A stretch of 64,000 bases of DNA from Sphaerosporella brunnea (lineage: Eukaryota > Ascomycota > Pezizomycetes > Pezizales > Pyronemataceae), in assembly GCA_008704415.1 (NCBI GenBank), contig VXIS01000017.1, forward strand, positions 1 through 64,000, written 5' to 3'. The stretch's first letter is position 1. Each line of letters starts with the position of its first letter. Shown here one piece after another: positions 46,394-58,022 of this stretch. Both the position numbers and the translations under genes were made by a program. Under the pieces are notes generated by a model, which saw only the letters and a list, made by a program, of their open reading frames with translations, searched no databases and was not told the origin of the DNA.

Positions 46394-49250
46394 TGCTGGG
46401 TACAGTCTGGGCAGCTGGCGGCGGGGCAGGTTTGATGGTCCGTCGATACGCTTATGAGGTAGTGTGGTTGGTGACGACGATGATCTGGGGTGACTTTTTT
46501 TTGTTGTTTTTTTAGGGATTATGTATGTAGCAATTGCAGCAGACCGTTACGTGACTTTAATGCCACAGCCTGCAGCTTGGCCATCAGTAAATCTTTCAAA
46601 CGGAACTGATTGGCAGGTGAGGGTGGATAATATGAAACATACCCAGTTGTTGCAATTGCCCTGTATGTAGGTTCCCTTCGCGAGGAGGCTGGGATTATTT
46701 GTCGGACATATAGGGGGATCGAATTTCGGCCTGGTCCGTGCGTGGATGGCAATGTTGATAGGATTCGATCCGAAGGCTGAAAGCTGGTGCTGGAGCTTCT
46801 GCTGTGGCCGGAGAGTCCGAGAGATCCGTTTTATATAATCGCCAGTCCCCTTGAGAGATCGAGCTGGTGGAACAAGTTCAGACATGCAGGAGCTCGAGCT
46901 GCATCCACATCCGCCGCCGCCTCCCACCACCACCACCACAGGACAACCGGTGTTAACCTCTTACTCAGGCCGGTGGAGATCTCCGTCTGTGTTGTCGGAA
47001 TTCACAACTTGGAATTCTTTCTTTCTGCTGCAGCCACTTTGTGACAGCTGCAGAAAGCTGCTGGCTCCCTACCTGAGGTTCCTTTTTTTTCTTCTTCTTT
47101 TGCTCTGTCCGTGAATCAGTATATCTCTTAGTTTTTGGGTCTTTGGGTTATGTCTCACCACAAGACCCATAACATCAGAGGGGATTCTATGAAACTAAAT
47201 AGCTGCACTTCTTGGACGTGGCCTTGCTTACTAGGGCCCATCCAACGTTGCGGTATTGGTTAGGTTCGGTTGGGGGACACTCTTTTTTCGCTTCACACCG
47301 CAAGAGTCTCACGATCCGGCGCTGAAAAGCTCTAGTTCAGCAACTAAGTAGCAAGTGTTTCCCATCGCCCTTGGCGCAGCAGGCTACTTTCTGTATCTGG
47401 TTGTATGGATGTCGATGGTGGGGGCGGTGAAAACCAACAACATGCCTCCTGCACGTCTGTCGCGATCTCGGGAGCAGCAGCAAGGTCCTGCCCATCGGCC
47501 AATAAGAAAGCATGCAGATTTGCATGTTTGCATGGGCCACGCGTCTATCAGCGGCTGGGTGGCATTCTACCACGACAGTCTTGTCGTCGTTCACGGAGAA
47601 ACCCCGCGAAAGGTGGCGCTCGCTAATGCCACATGTATGTAGTTAGAGTACTTCCCGGATGGCCTGCCCTTACTGTTTATGCCATGTATTCGTGCACCGG
47701 GCTTTTTCTGGTAATAAGCGGGGTGACATCCGCTTCGCCAAAAGGACGTAGACATGCCTTGGTACCGACAAACAGGCTGCCTTCACGCTTAGTGGTCGAT
47801 GATCCGGAGCTACATAACTACATACTGGCTACATACCCCGGAAAATCATACTCGAGAAGAGCACTGAGCGTTGCACTTTGGGGGCCTTCTTTTTGCACTT
47901 TGAGGTCGGTTGGGAATTTGAACATACTCTTTTGGTTATCGATGACGTTGTGGACAATTACCAGGCTCAAGATCGTTAGTATTCTCTTTGGGAACTGGCA
48001 TAGATAGACGGCAGATAGGCGGTTTGGACCAACAAACGTTCTTTCACGCAGAAACAACGAATTCCTAAACGGAGGTTTTTTTTTTTTTTCCATGCCGGTT
48101 GGACGAAAGATTTTTTTTTTTTTGGGGGGGGGGGATGCAATCATCACACCGCTCACTGGCTGATGAAGAGAGGGCTCCACAACTGCTCGCAGATCCGAGT
48201 GCATTTCATAAGTAACTAGCGAATAAAAGCCTGCTTCATCAAACGAAGAAAAAGAAGTACCATGCACTGGTGAATCCGGCCGGATCGCCCGCTCCGCTAA
48301 ACGTGCTCCCTCCCGTATGTACTAGTATTAGAGCACAGTAGATGTAGAGCTTACCGCATAACACTGCAACGCGACAACAGTACAAAAAAGAGCGACAAAA
48401 CAAATTGAAAGACGGAGCGGAAGCAATTCCAATCAACGCAGTTTATCGCGCGGATAAGCTACAATTTTCCCCGTATTTTTACGGCGAAAAATAAGAAAAC
48501 TATGCGTGGGCGGGCGCGGAAGCCACACAACACGACAACAAAAAGCTCAGAAAAATCCCCATGGGCTAATACTGTCACTGACACAGATTTTCCGTTTTTT
48601 TTTTTTTTTGCACTTTTTATGGCGATTTTTCAGTGAGTTTTTGTTTCCCCTGTTGATGGATGTGATGACCCCTGTAAGAGCCTATTTAGCATACCCCACC
48701 TACGTACTTACTCTAGTCTACTGCCCCCTCGACTGCATGCATACTCCTCAGCTACCGATAACTCCCCGACCGGCGTCCAAACAAATAAGTTCAAAAGTTT
48801 AAACCACGTCAACACTAGATACTTTGTTAGCTGCATGGCAGACATCAAACGAAGCCCGCTACTTTAGAGCATTATGCACCTCCTCAGAGAAGGCTCTAAC
48901 CCCCAAAACTGCCAATCAGAAGGGAGCTCCGTTTACAGCAGATCGGCGAAGGGTTAGAAGATTGGATGGTCTCGGAAAATACACTTTTTTCACCTGGAAT
49001 GGAGGATATCGTGAACCAACATGGAGGAGGAGGAGGAGGTGTGTTTTCGTTGTTTGGTATGCACCCCGCTCAACGAAACAAATTGACGTATAGTACGTGC
49101 CCGTGGGGGTATCGAGCCTAGAACCTGCGAGCCAAAGGAGGGATCTATTCCGTTTGCTCGGTTATTGAGACATCGCTGCAAATCGGAATTAATTGCTTTC
49201 TATCAGTAGTTCATTAGGTCTTGCAGCGCCGATCCGATCCGGACGAGCAC

Positions 49251-49839
49251 CGTTGTGAGCTCAGAAAGTGCACTCCACGTCTCACAATTCCAAATCTCAT
49301 CCTCCCGATAACAGATTGAGATGTTAGACAGCATAGGAACACTGGATCGGGCGCGTGTTTGTCAGTGGCTGAACTGCCGAACAAGATTCAAAGATGCGCA
49401 CGAGCACTGTGCATATTGACTCTTTGTATTGTACTCCGTACAATGGCTCCTCCCCATCACCCTCGTCATCCCCTCCACCATGACGCCGTTGTGAGCTCAG
49501 AAAACGCACCCCCCTTCTGAAACCAGGCTATTATGCAGTGGTATCTCTAGCACCAGTAGATATCACACCCACCCAAACCTTTTGAACTTGATCAGTTTCT
49601 CCCTCCGACAAACCACTTCGCACACATGCGCGAATACGGCGGTGGCCCAGAACTTGGGAACCAAACCGGGCCAGTTGATCAGAGAACGCGACACGTTTGC
49701 GAGTCGGGGGATTACTCTGGATATGTTGCCCCGGCGGGGGGGTCTTTCGTTGGCTATCACCATCTACCAGTAACACAATTCCAGTAACACAATTGATCTC
49801 CATCCCATAATTTCCTCAGCGCCGTTGTGAGCTCAGAAA
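49251..49839. repeat. three copies of a 17-nt motif
   Basis: CGTTGTGAGCTCAGAAA occurs exactly at 49251-49267, 49487-49503 and 49823-49839, 236 and 336 bp apart. The copies at 49487 and 49823 extend leftwards as CGCCGTT and GCGCCGTT. Between them the sequence is not obviously repeated. Confidence 0.85.
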
Positions 49840-50708
49840 TGTGCGGACACGTATAGCGTGGATGGTTGGAGATTGATGGAAACAGAAAATTTCCGAACCG
49901 GCACGTGGCGTGCTTTTACCACAATATCATCAGGAAGAAGCAGTTTTCGAAATTTCTCGAGGGGTGGTAAACTCTAAACTCAAAGAAGTGGGGGGTTTTG
50001 CCTGGATTGGATCGCCTAACGTGACAATGCAATGTTAAGACCAAAGGATACCTTGAGTGGGTAGAGTTCTGATCTGAGAGGAATTTCAATGCAATGTAAA
50101 CTCTGAGAAAAAGGGAAAAATACCGTTGTTTACAGCGCGCCAGCTCCTGCGCGCAGCCGCGAAGTATGCAGAGCAAATTTATCAAGCCAACCTGGCTGCA
50201 TATATTAACAGAAAATCTGCAGAAACCAATTGCAATATCATTTTGATTTTGAATGGAGCGGGGCAAACAGTATGAAGCACGCTGCAAAGCATACAAAAGA
50301 CCGGCGAGGGGGACGGGGAGAGGATGTATCGTGCATGTGAATCCATTTGCATGTATACGTGATCGTGATCGTGGAAACAAACAGTACCCCCCCATCAAAT
50401 GTTGAGTACATAGTCCACACAAACATTCATCGAATCCACGGGAAACCGGACCCAACATAACATCAGAGCAGATAGCGAGAGTGCTCCATTGATCTCGAAT
50501 TAACCAAGCACAGTAAGCCACGCCTGCTATTCTGCAGTTTCTGCGAGATACCAAGGTTGGTCAGATCGTGGCGGCGGCTCCCGCGGTTGGGGGGGGGGGG
50601 GGGAAGTGACTGAGGCCTGTTGGCCATGGCAGCTTTTGCTTTTGTATTTCGGGCCTGTCTCTTTCTTTAGGTACCTTTCCCTTCATCTTTTTTAGGGTGG
50701 CCGCAGTA

Positions 50709-50975
50709 GGGATCCGGAAAAGTTTTGCCAAAACAGCCGCTGCTGGCGGCACCAGGAAGGATGGGTGCACGGCGATTGGCAGAAGACAGGCGTCGTCTCG
50801 GCAGTGCGCGACCCGACATGCTCTGCTGCCAACAGCAGCTTTTAGCGCCGCTGCAAGTGGTAAACGGAAAGACGGGTGGTCTTGCGTCACAGCGTAGTTG
50901 AGAGCCAATCGACGTCCTCCCATCCTTCCTGGTGCCGCCAGCAGCGGCTGTTTTGACAAAATTTCTCCGGATCCC
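50709..50975. mobile_element. MITE-like inverted repeat element
   Basis: Arms of about 57 bp (GGGATCCGGAAAAGTTTTGC... and ...AAATTTCTCCGGATCCC) sharing CAGCCGCTGCTGGCGGCACC, with similarity continuing about 20 bp further inward at lower identity (CGATTGGC). About 150 bp of unique sequence lies between. No clear target duplication. Could be an old MITE or a locally inverted duplication. Confidence 0.6.
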
Positions 50976-51887
50976 CCTCGTCGTCGACGTCCGAACTTTA
51001 TGGTATTTGGATTCAAAACGGCCCGATTTTTGGAAACGGATGCTCCCATACAGCCGTCCGTCAAAAAAATAAGTACAAAAATAATGGGATATTTGCGCTT
51101 TCACCGCCAAAGTGCTCGTGTTGAGACCTCCACCACGCAATTTATAAATTTGTTCCGCCATGCAGAACGCTAAATAACTATCTTGAGTCTTCATTTCTGG
51201 TGGCAGATTAAGAAGAAAAGGTGTTTGCGTTGCGTGGCGAGCTGGCAGAGTGTGTTGTTGTTGCCCCATACAAAATCGCCTTCCGAAAAGCTCTCAATAC
51301 CGCCTCCCAGCTCATAGCACCTCCAATTTTGCTCTCTTTTTTTCAGATTCTTCGGAGATTGAATTCCATGCGCTTTTCTACTTTCCCGGCCAGCGGTCAA
51401 TTTTTTGGACCAAACGGTGATTTTTGGTAAGGTGGTGAAAAGTGAGTGATTTAGCTGTAAAACTAGGAAAACTGCCCCACTACCACCACCACAACCACAA
51501 CCACCATCTCCGATGTTTTCTTCACCTCCATCAGCCAGCCCAAACAGCCATGGCTGGGATAAAGAAGCCCGCTGGGCTGGCTTGAGATTCGAAGCCTGCA
51601 CGGCTTTGAAAGACCGAGTGCTGGCTAGTGAAGCAATTCCACTCCCCGCCGGCTTGGCTGGCTACTGAGAATTCGAACACTGGCCTCCCCAGCAGACGAC
51701 GTTGTCTCCGTTGCTTTCATCACTGGTATGTTCCCTTCCGCCATTTCTGCATCTAGTAACCCCGCTATTTCAGTTGTCCTTGGTACCTGATGAACATGCC
51801 ATGTCGATCGAGGGCTATTCCAACGGTCTGTAGCCGTCTGCTGTGGAGTGAACAGTTGAGGTTCAGGATTCTAAAAGTTTTCCGGCG

Positions 51888-52082
51888 ATGAAAGCTCCCT
51901 GGGTGGCTCTTCCCAAGCTTAAGGCGAGGGAACTTCACTATGAAATTCTGAAGCACTTGTACAAGATCCACTCCGAATGGCTTCCTTCCTTCCTTGAACT
52001 CAACATTCCCACAATTCATCCCACAAGCATGAATAACGCCCCCCCGTCAGAAAGCACAAGCTCTCGTGCCCAGCAACAATAG
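51888..52082 (+). CDS. possible small protein, 64 residues
   Basis: Unrecognised frame from ATG 51888. The first 45 residues look like ordinary amphipathic coding sequence (KLKARELHYEILKHLYKIHS) and the tail is Ser/Gln-rich. It could be a first exon of a gene continuing into the frame at 52134, but I found no convincing junction. Coding status uncertain. Confidence 0.3.
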   Translation: MKAPWVALPKLKARELHYEILKHLYKIHSEWLPSFLELNIPTIHPTSMNNAPPSESTSSRAQQQ

Positions 52083-52133
52083 AAAACTAGCCGTACACAG
52101 CAACTGTGAAACCCGCCACGCAAAATCAGCACG

Positions 52134-52379
52134 ATGCGTACCAACCGCAAGCTCATGATCGACGAGGCAGCGGCAGGATCACGAGTTTCGCCGGTAGCGC
52201 CACCACCATCACCACCGCCCGCAACCAAGCCGCACCTACTCTACCCTCTCTCCCGCGCAGGCGCGTTCGAAAAGCTGCGTGGGGAGAGTCGACATATTGA
52301 CGCCTTGCGAGCTCAAACGGAGACAGCAGTTCCAGACCTAATATCGCTAGGAAAACGGATGTTTGCTGAGGTGCAGTGA
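52134..52379 (+). CDS. possible small protein, 81 residues
   Basis: Unrecognised frame from ATG 52134: a basic start (MRTNRKLMIDEAAAG), a Pro/Ser-rich stretch and a helical C-terminus (FEKLRGESRHIDALRAQT). The composition is more protein-like than neighbouring frames. The preceding frame ends only 51 bp upstream. Coding status uncertain. Confidence 0.35.
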   Translation: MRTNRKLMIDEAAAGSRVSPVAPPPSPPPATKPHLLYPLSRAGAFEKLRGESRHIDALRAQTETAVPDLISLGKRMFAEVQ

Positions 52380-55300
52380 GCGAGGCGGGAAGCGACGAGG
52401 CTGGAGATGGCGCAAGCTTGATGAGCGAGGAGAACAGGTGTGGATTACTTTTCTGGTTACTGCGTTTTAAGGTCGTGCGCCCTAAGCTTCGCATGGGAGA
52501 TGACAGACTTGGGAAGCTGGACTCAATACTATGGTGATCGAGCCGAAGGTGTAGGAGGTAAAGAGTGGAAATAGCTCCGTCCCACTTACACTATATGGGA
52601 GTGTCCGGGTGTTTGTCAAAGACCTTCTCAACCACTTCTTCGTGCAGCGTGATTTCACATCTAGTTACCTTAGGAGGGAAGGGTTGGTTTGGAAAATGGT
52701 TAATATAATCCTTTGGTAAAATCGAGTCTCGCACATCAACAAAGCATGATTGGCACATATTCGAGTGGCATCGCGTTTCAGTGATTCATCACGCCGTCGC
52801 AGCAATGGTGTTGAGTTTTTTCAATCAGTCATATCTCTATCACGAGTGGGGTTGCGGCTTCAGCATCATCAAATTTCTCAGTTGATTTTTGATGTTGAGT
52901 CTACTGGTGGTGTTGCATCTGTTTTGGGGGTTGCGGGAGGCGAAGCGCAGGACTCGACGGTGATCATGATCATGATGATGGCGATGACATGGAGATGGAG
53001 ATGAAACAACGCGGTGAGGGTGTCGCCAAGTTATCAAAAGCTTTATGTGCGAAAGCGAACCTGAGCCCACGGTGCTCCAGTTGTAACCTAAAGTACCGCC
53101 TTTTTGACTTCATGAACTCAAATTGTGAGAGCGACGTCTACATGCACCAATAGGCGGCGGCTATCGGTGCGCACAACCTTCCCAACCCGACCAGGCCGGC
53201 CCGCGTTGTTTAAGATCGAGTCGATACAGTAGTGCCTGGCGAGGATAATGTCCGCCGCCGCATCGGATGTCCACAGCACGGCGATGTAGGGCAGAAGCTT
53301 TTCAACGTATAAGGGCCCGTTCACCCCGAATCTGGCAAGATTCAAGATTCGAACCTTTGGGCCTGTTTGGCATCACACAATATTGAACTTTCAAAACGCA
53401 AGATATTGCGATATTGAAAAAGCTGTCGGGACCAAAATTTTGGGGTATATTTGCGCAACCTCACCTACAAAATTAACTTCGGTTCAGGCTCGAGTTTTGT
53501 ACGTAGGGCCGAACACATTTTGCAGGATTACTCGGATGTTTCAGGTCGCAAGATTTTGGTTGGACGCCTTGACTCCAACTTTCGATCTCAAAAAACCGGT
53601 TACCCCGAACGCCCTAATCTTGTTTTGCTCTATAACCATCATCCACCCTTATTGGCGAGAAGTTTTTGTGTTAAAGAGGATTATGTCATTCATTTTCGCA
53701 CCATCATATCCACGGGTATATCATGGTCATAACGAATGGTCATAGATTGTAGTTGTCGCCGCCAGGGGGAACAGAATCCATGCCGCCGATCACGCTTGCT
53801 TGATCCTTCTGGCTCGCGTCGAGAGGGAAAACCGTGCGCACCGAGGTTCGCTGCTCACATCCGGTTACGCAACATGCCACTAGAGTGTTGACCGCGCGAT
53901 GGCTGGCAGTGTTGCGTCTATTTCAATCACAATAGAGCGAACAAGCTGAAAATCAGGAGATTCCACAAGAACCCAACCACGTCAAGGCGTTCTGTGAGGT
54001 TGCCCATGTGTATATTTCCTGTCAGCGGAGGAACGGAAGGCTTGGTAAGCGCCGTCTTTGATTTGAGTGATGCACTGTGATTGACGCATGCGCGCAGAGG
54101 GTTGGGTCCACGCTCGCACAGCAGTACTAGTATTCTACGTCTCGCCAGGCTAAGCGAGCGGTAGATTTCGCGAACCAGAAACAGCCAGCGCAGCGCGGTG
54201 GCAACAAATGGAGAGGGACAAGGGGAGGTGCAGTCAAAAGTGATGTGATGATAACGAGTGATCAATGGTGAGTTAAGTTGCGGCGCCCGATAGCAACAAC
54301 CTCAGCCTCCTCGGTGAAACGGCATAGTACTGTAACAGAAAACTCCCGATTGTATGTTTGTGCGGTATTGTGATCGGAGTTTTTGTAATAAAGAATTATC
54401 GGAATGCTCCGTTCATGTAATTCGTATTCTTTGAGAATACCTCAGCAATGCTACAGTCTGCACAATGCGCAGTCAAAACGTGCTACTCATTGTGCCCGAA
54501 CACCAGAGTTGCGTTTTAATACGGTATTTTGAACGAGTGAACGCTGGAACCGCTGGAACCGCTCATCGCGATGACGATATTTGGAGTTTGGCTGAAGAAC
54601 GGCAAATATCACGGAGTCGGTTTTTACAATTCATCGCAGGTCTGCGAGTTTCACTGCTACAGGCGCGGAACTGCGGGAGTTGGGAGCTACTTTCTTTAGC
54701 ACCATTGTTTGAAGCAATTCCGACTGTTTTGGGGGTGCCAGTGGCTTTGTATCGCGGTGATACGGGATGAGCATGCTGATATGCTGCTGCTGCTGCTGAT
54801 GATGATGATGATGTCGGTGATCGTGATGGTGTTGACAGTGCGGCGATCGATGCCCGCTGCATCGCCGCCCACTGTGGCTGAGCATTGAACAGAATACCGG
54901 AGCAATGCCGTATTCAAATGATTCAGATAGTGCGGCCGTTGCAGCGCGGCATAGCGGAAAATTGCAGCAGTTGAAAGCTGCTGATAAGGCGGCACATATG
55001 TGAATATTGGCACCAAAACTCTGCACATTGATTTTCCGATGCGCAACGTAATGAATGATAACCGGGGGTTTTCGTTACAGTATGTAGTGATGGCGAATGC
55101 ATGAACTTTTCGCTCTTCATGGGAACCCGCAAAATTTTCCCCCGACAGACCGCTTACTAATTTGACCCAGTGTCAGTCGGACCCTTCACAACCTTGGAAG
55201 TCATTGCGCCCTGAGTGACTTCGCTTTCGCGCTAACAAACCCTCCCCGACCAGATAAAATCTCTCTCCCCTCCCCGATTCCTTTCCTCCCCATCAAGCAC

Positions 55301-55407
55301 TACAACCCAAATTCAACCACCGCCAAACCCACCCACCCACTTCCGCCGCTAATCGACTTCTCGCAAAGAGATTTCACCGCGACACAGGGTCCGGTACACC
55401 AGCACGT

Positions 55408-55789
55408 ATGCGAGTGTTTCCCACCGTCTTCACATCTCAGGTATGTACAACGAATCCTCTCGCTTTCGCCCAAATTCCCCCCCTCCCCCCTTCCCCGCAC
55501 GGCTCCAGTTGGCGGCCGAGGATGCGGGCACAAGGAACTAGATGCTAGCCGCTGTGCTGGCGTGTGACTGACGCCTTTGTTTTCCCTCTTTCCTTCGTTT
55601 GATTCTGATTCTGTTTCGCTGTCACCCGACTGCTTCAATTTCTTTGATCGAGCTGTTTCATCGTTGAACTGGACTGACTTTATCGAAGGATTACATTTCA
55701 GGTACGCAGAGCCGCACCATGACGACAACCATCACCACAATTGGATGCTGACTCGTGCAGACCATATCTGGAAGAACTCTTCTAACTAA
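55408..55789 (+). promoter_or_regulatory. arginine attenuator peptide uORF, split over three exons
   Basis: Upstream ORF of the cpa1 mRNA whose 24-residue product stalls the ribosome at its stop codon when arginine is high, lowering translation of the main ORF. Exons 55408-55440 (MRVFPTVFTSQ), 55689-55701 (13 nt) and 55761-55789 join to an uninterrupted frame ending at TAA 55787. The microexon and last exon give DYISDHIWKNSSN. Asp12 and Trp19, known from the Neurospora arg-2 and yeast CPA1 peptides to matter for stalling, are both present, and the C-terminus resembles the yeast form. It is the first ATG of the likely leader. Intron 1 is 248 nt and intron 2 59 nt, both with CTGAC near the acceptor. 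The main ATG follows 42 nt downstream. Confidence 0.9.
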
Positions 55790-55831
55790 GCTACCCCGTA
55801 TCCGAATCGTTCATTCTCTTCCCTGAGCGCA

Positions 55832-57253
55832 ATGTTGTCTCGCCATATCCTCGCCAAAGGCTTCAAGCCTGCCTTCAAGCATACCCGAACCCTGGCCACC
55901 GTCGTGCAGGGTGCCACTGGCAGGGCCACTCCTAGCCCGGTCAAAGACCGTGCTACTTTCACCATCAGGGTTTGTCGCTCTGTCCAATGCCCCAGCCACC
56001 ACTAACCTCCGTAGGGAGGACCTGTCTACCATGGAACCTCGTTCGGCGCCCGCCAGACCATCTCCGGCGAAGCCGTCTTCACTACCTCCCTCGTCGGATA
56101 CCCCGAGTCGATGACCGACCCCTCCTACCGCGGACAGATCCTCGTCTTCACCCAGCCTCTAATCGGAAACTACGGTGTTCCTTCGGACGTCCGTGACGAG
56201 GCCGGATTGTTGAAATACTTTGAATCTCCGCACATCCAGGCTGCCGGAATCGTCGTCGCCGACCATGCCGAGAAGTACTCGCACTGGACTGCTGTCGAGT
56301 CCCTCGGACAGTGGTGCGCGCGTGAGGGCATCCCCGCCATCTCCGGCGTCGACACCCGCTCCATCGTCACCTACCTCCGTGAGCAGGGTAGCTCCCTCGC
56401 TCGCATCACCATCGGCGAGGAGTACGACGCCGACCAGGACGAGGCTTTCGTTGACCCGGAGCAGATCAACCTCGTCGCCAAGGTTTCGACCAAGCAGCCG
56501 TTCCACGTATCCTCCCCCGGCGATCTCCACGTCGCCGTCATCGACTGCGGTGTCAAGGAGAACATCCTCCGCTCGATCGTGTCGCGGGGTTCCTCGGTGA
56601 CGGTCTTCCCCTGGGACTATCCGATCCACAAGGTCGCCCACCACTTTGACGGCGTCTTCATCTCGAACGGCCCCGGTGACCCAACCCACTGCAGCCCGAC
56701 AGTCCACCACCTGCGCAAGCTGATGGACTCGTACAACGGCCCGATCATGGGCATCTGTCTCGGCCACCAGCTCCTTGCCCTGGCCGCCGGTGCCAAGACG
56801 ATCAAGCTCAAGTACGGCAACCGCGCGCACAACATCCCGGCGCTCGACATGACCACAGGCCGCTGCCACATCACTTCCCAGAACCACGGATACGCGGTCG
56901 ACATCAAAACTGTCCCCAGCGACTGGAAGGAGTACTTTGTCAACCTCAACGACGGCTCGAATGAGGGCATCCTCCACCGCACCCGTCCCATCATGGGAAC
57001 TCAGTTCCACCCCGAGGCCAAGGGAGGCCCGCTCGACTCTAGCTTTCTCTTTGACGCCTACATCGAGAACTGCACCAAGTACAAGATGGACCAGGGCGCC
57101 CTTATCCCGGCTCGTCTCGGACGTCCTAACCCTCTGCTTGTGGACATGCTTGCAAAGGAGCGTGTCGGTGTGATACCGGATCACCTTCACAAGCGCATTT
57201 CCAGTGCTGATGAGGCTGTCGAAGCGGCGCAGGAGATTGCCGTGGCGGCGTAG
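55832..57253 (+). CDS. cpa1: carbamoyl-phosphate synthetase, arginine-specific, small subunit
   Basis: Glutamine amidotransferase subunit that supplies ammonia from glutamine to the large subunit for carbamoyl phosphate in arginine synthesis. Exons 55832-55969 and 56015-57253 (45-nt intron, CTAAC branch) give 458 residues. The first 35-40 residues are basic and hydroxylated without acids ([20 protein letters not shown]), a mitochondrial presequence. The CPSase small-chain N-domain follows ([20 protein letters not shown]), then the class I amidotransferase domain with Cys294 in [15 protein letters not shown] and His378/Glu380 in [11 protein letters not shown]. All catalytic residues are present. 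Its leader carries the arginine attenuator peptide ORF, so translation is expected to be arginine-repressed. The long open frames on the opposite strand (up to 383 codons) are shadows of its GC-rich codons. Confidence 0.97.
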
Positions 57254-57900
57254 GGCTATACATGTTGAAATGAAGTAATGCTTTCGGTGTTTGGGTTTAT
57301 AGTTTCGCATCGATGAGAAAGAACGTATTCAATCGCTCGAAGCTAAAGAAACCCAACTGGAGAGCAGGGTGGAGAGAGAGGCTTGACAGCAAAATTGAAA
57401 AAGATGATCTCAAGGTCCAAAAACTGAAGATGGAGATGCGTGCGTCTGTGATTGAGCTTTGTTTTGTTTTGTGATGCTTGCTTGCGTTGTGTAGGTACCG
57501 GTTCGATGTTGATGTTTCAATTGAATGGAATCGTCAAGCTGTCCTCAAGTCAAGTCCAGTCTTTACAAAGATACCCCCAATCCAAAGCCACAAAACAGTA
57601 GCCCCCGCCATTTTGAAAAGGAAATGAAAGCCAGAAAACTATTATCTCCCTTGCCCAAGAGTGAATGAACAATGATATAAAAAAAAAAGAAAACTGTCAG
57701 TACAGTAACGACAATGGTAAAGAATACAAGAAGGGAAACAACGAAAGAAAAGAATGGAAAAACACTATCGTTGAAGAATCGATCATCAGCGCAGTCACAA
57801 TAGCAGACATTTTAAAAAGAATGGCAATTAGGAGCGCAAGATTAATAAATAAGAAAGTGAAAATGCAAGCCGAATGCCCAGAGAAGAAAGGTAAAATGGT
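57254..57900. other. 3' flank of cpa1
   Basis: No gene seen. A-rich from 57660 to 57900, with one 84-codon Lys/Asn-rich frame (57665-57919) that I regard as composition noise. It ends at the MITE at 57901. Confidence 0.6.
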
Positions 57901-58016
57901 TAACGTATTATCCCGGTAATAAGGCAATGTGGCAAAGTCACTGCGCGCTGTAGGGAAGCACCACCCAGCCGCAAAGTCACTTAGCCACATTGCCTTGTTA
58001 CCGGGATGATACGGTA
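57901..58016. mobile_element. MITE, family I, copy 3
   Basis: 116 bp, arms TAACGTATTATCCCGGTAAT / GTTACCGGGATGATACGGTA, inner AAGGCAATGTGGCAAAGTCA / AAGTCACTTAGCCACATTGC. It ends 6 bp before the left TA of transposon C, so two elements sit back to back. Confidence 0.9.
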
Positions 58017-58022
58017 TCCTCG

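Larger units (their letters stand above)
46394..55407. other. 9-kb stretch without a confident gene
   Basis: I see only short frames here. It contains homopolymer runs (T at 48077-48090 and 48111-48123; G at 48124-48133 and 50589-50602), a 267-bp inverted-repeat element (50709-50975), three copies of a 17-nt motif (49251, 49487, 49823), a CTG/ATG trinucleotide tract (54783-54812) and two small ATG frames listed separately. The last 150 bp before 55408 is pyrimidine-rich and is probably the promoter and leader of cpa1. Confidence 0.5.

Noticed and set aside
49085..49170. Possible tRNA or tRNA-derived repeat (GGTTCTAGGCTCGATAC on the minus strand)
   Set aside because: Only the T-arm side resembles a tRNA; I could not fold a D-arm, anticodon arm and acceptor stem.
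54465..54770. 101-codon plus-strand frame with ATG
   Set aside because: No recognisable domain or intron context and overlaps a CTG/ATG tract; not enough support to list as a gene.
55577..55789. Contiguous 70-codon frame ending in DHIWKNSSN as the cpa1 uORF
   Set aside because: Only its last nine residues match the attenuator; the spliced reading from 55408 gives the full, correctly sized peptide with the known key residues.
56159..57310. 383-codon minus-strand frame
   Set aside because: Antisense to cpa1; Val/Asp/Arg-rich sequence produced by GC-biased third codon positions on the other strand.
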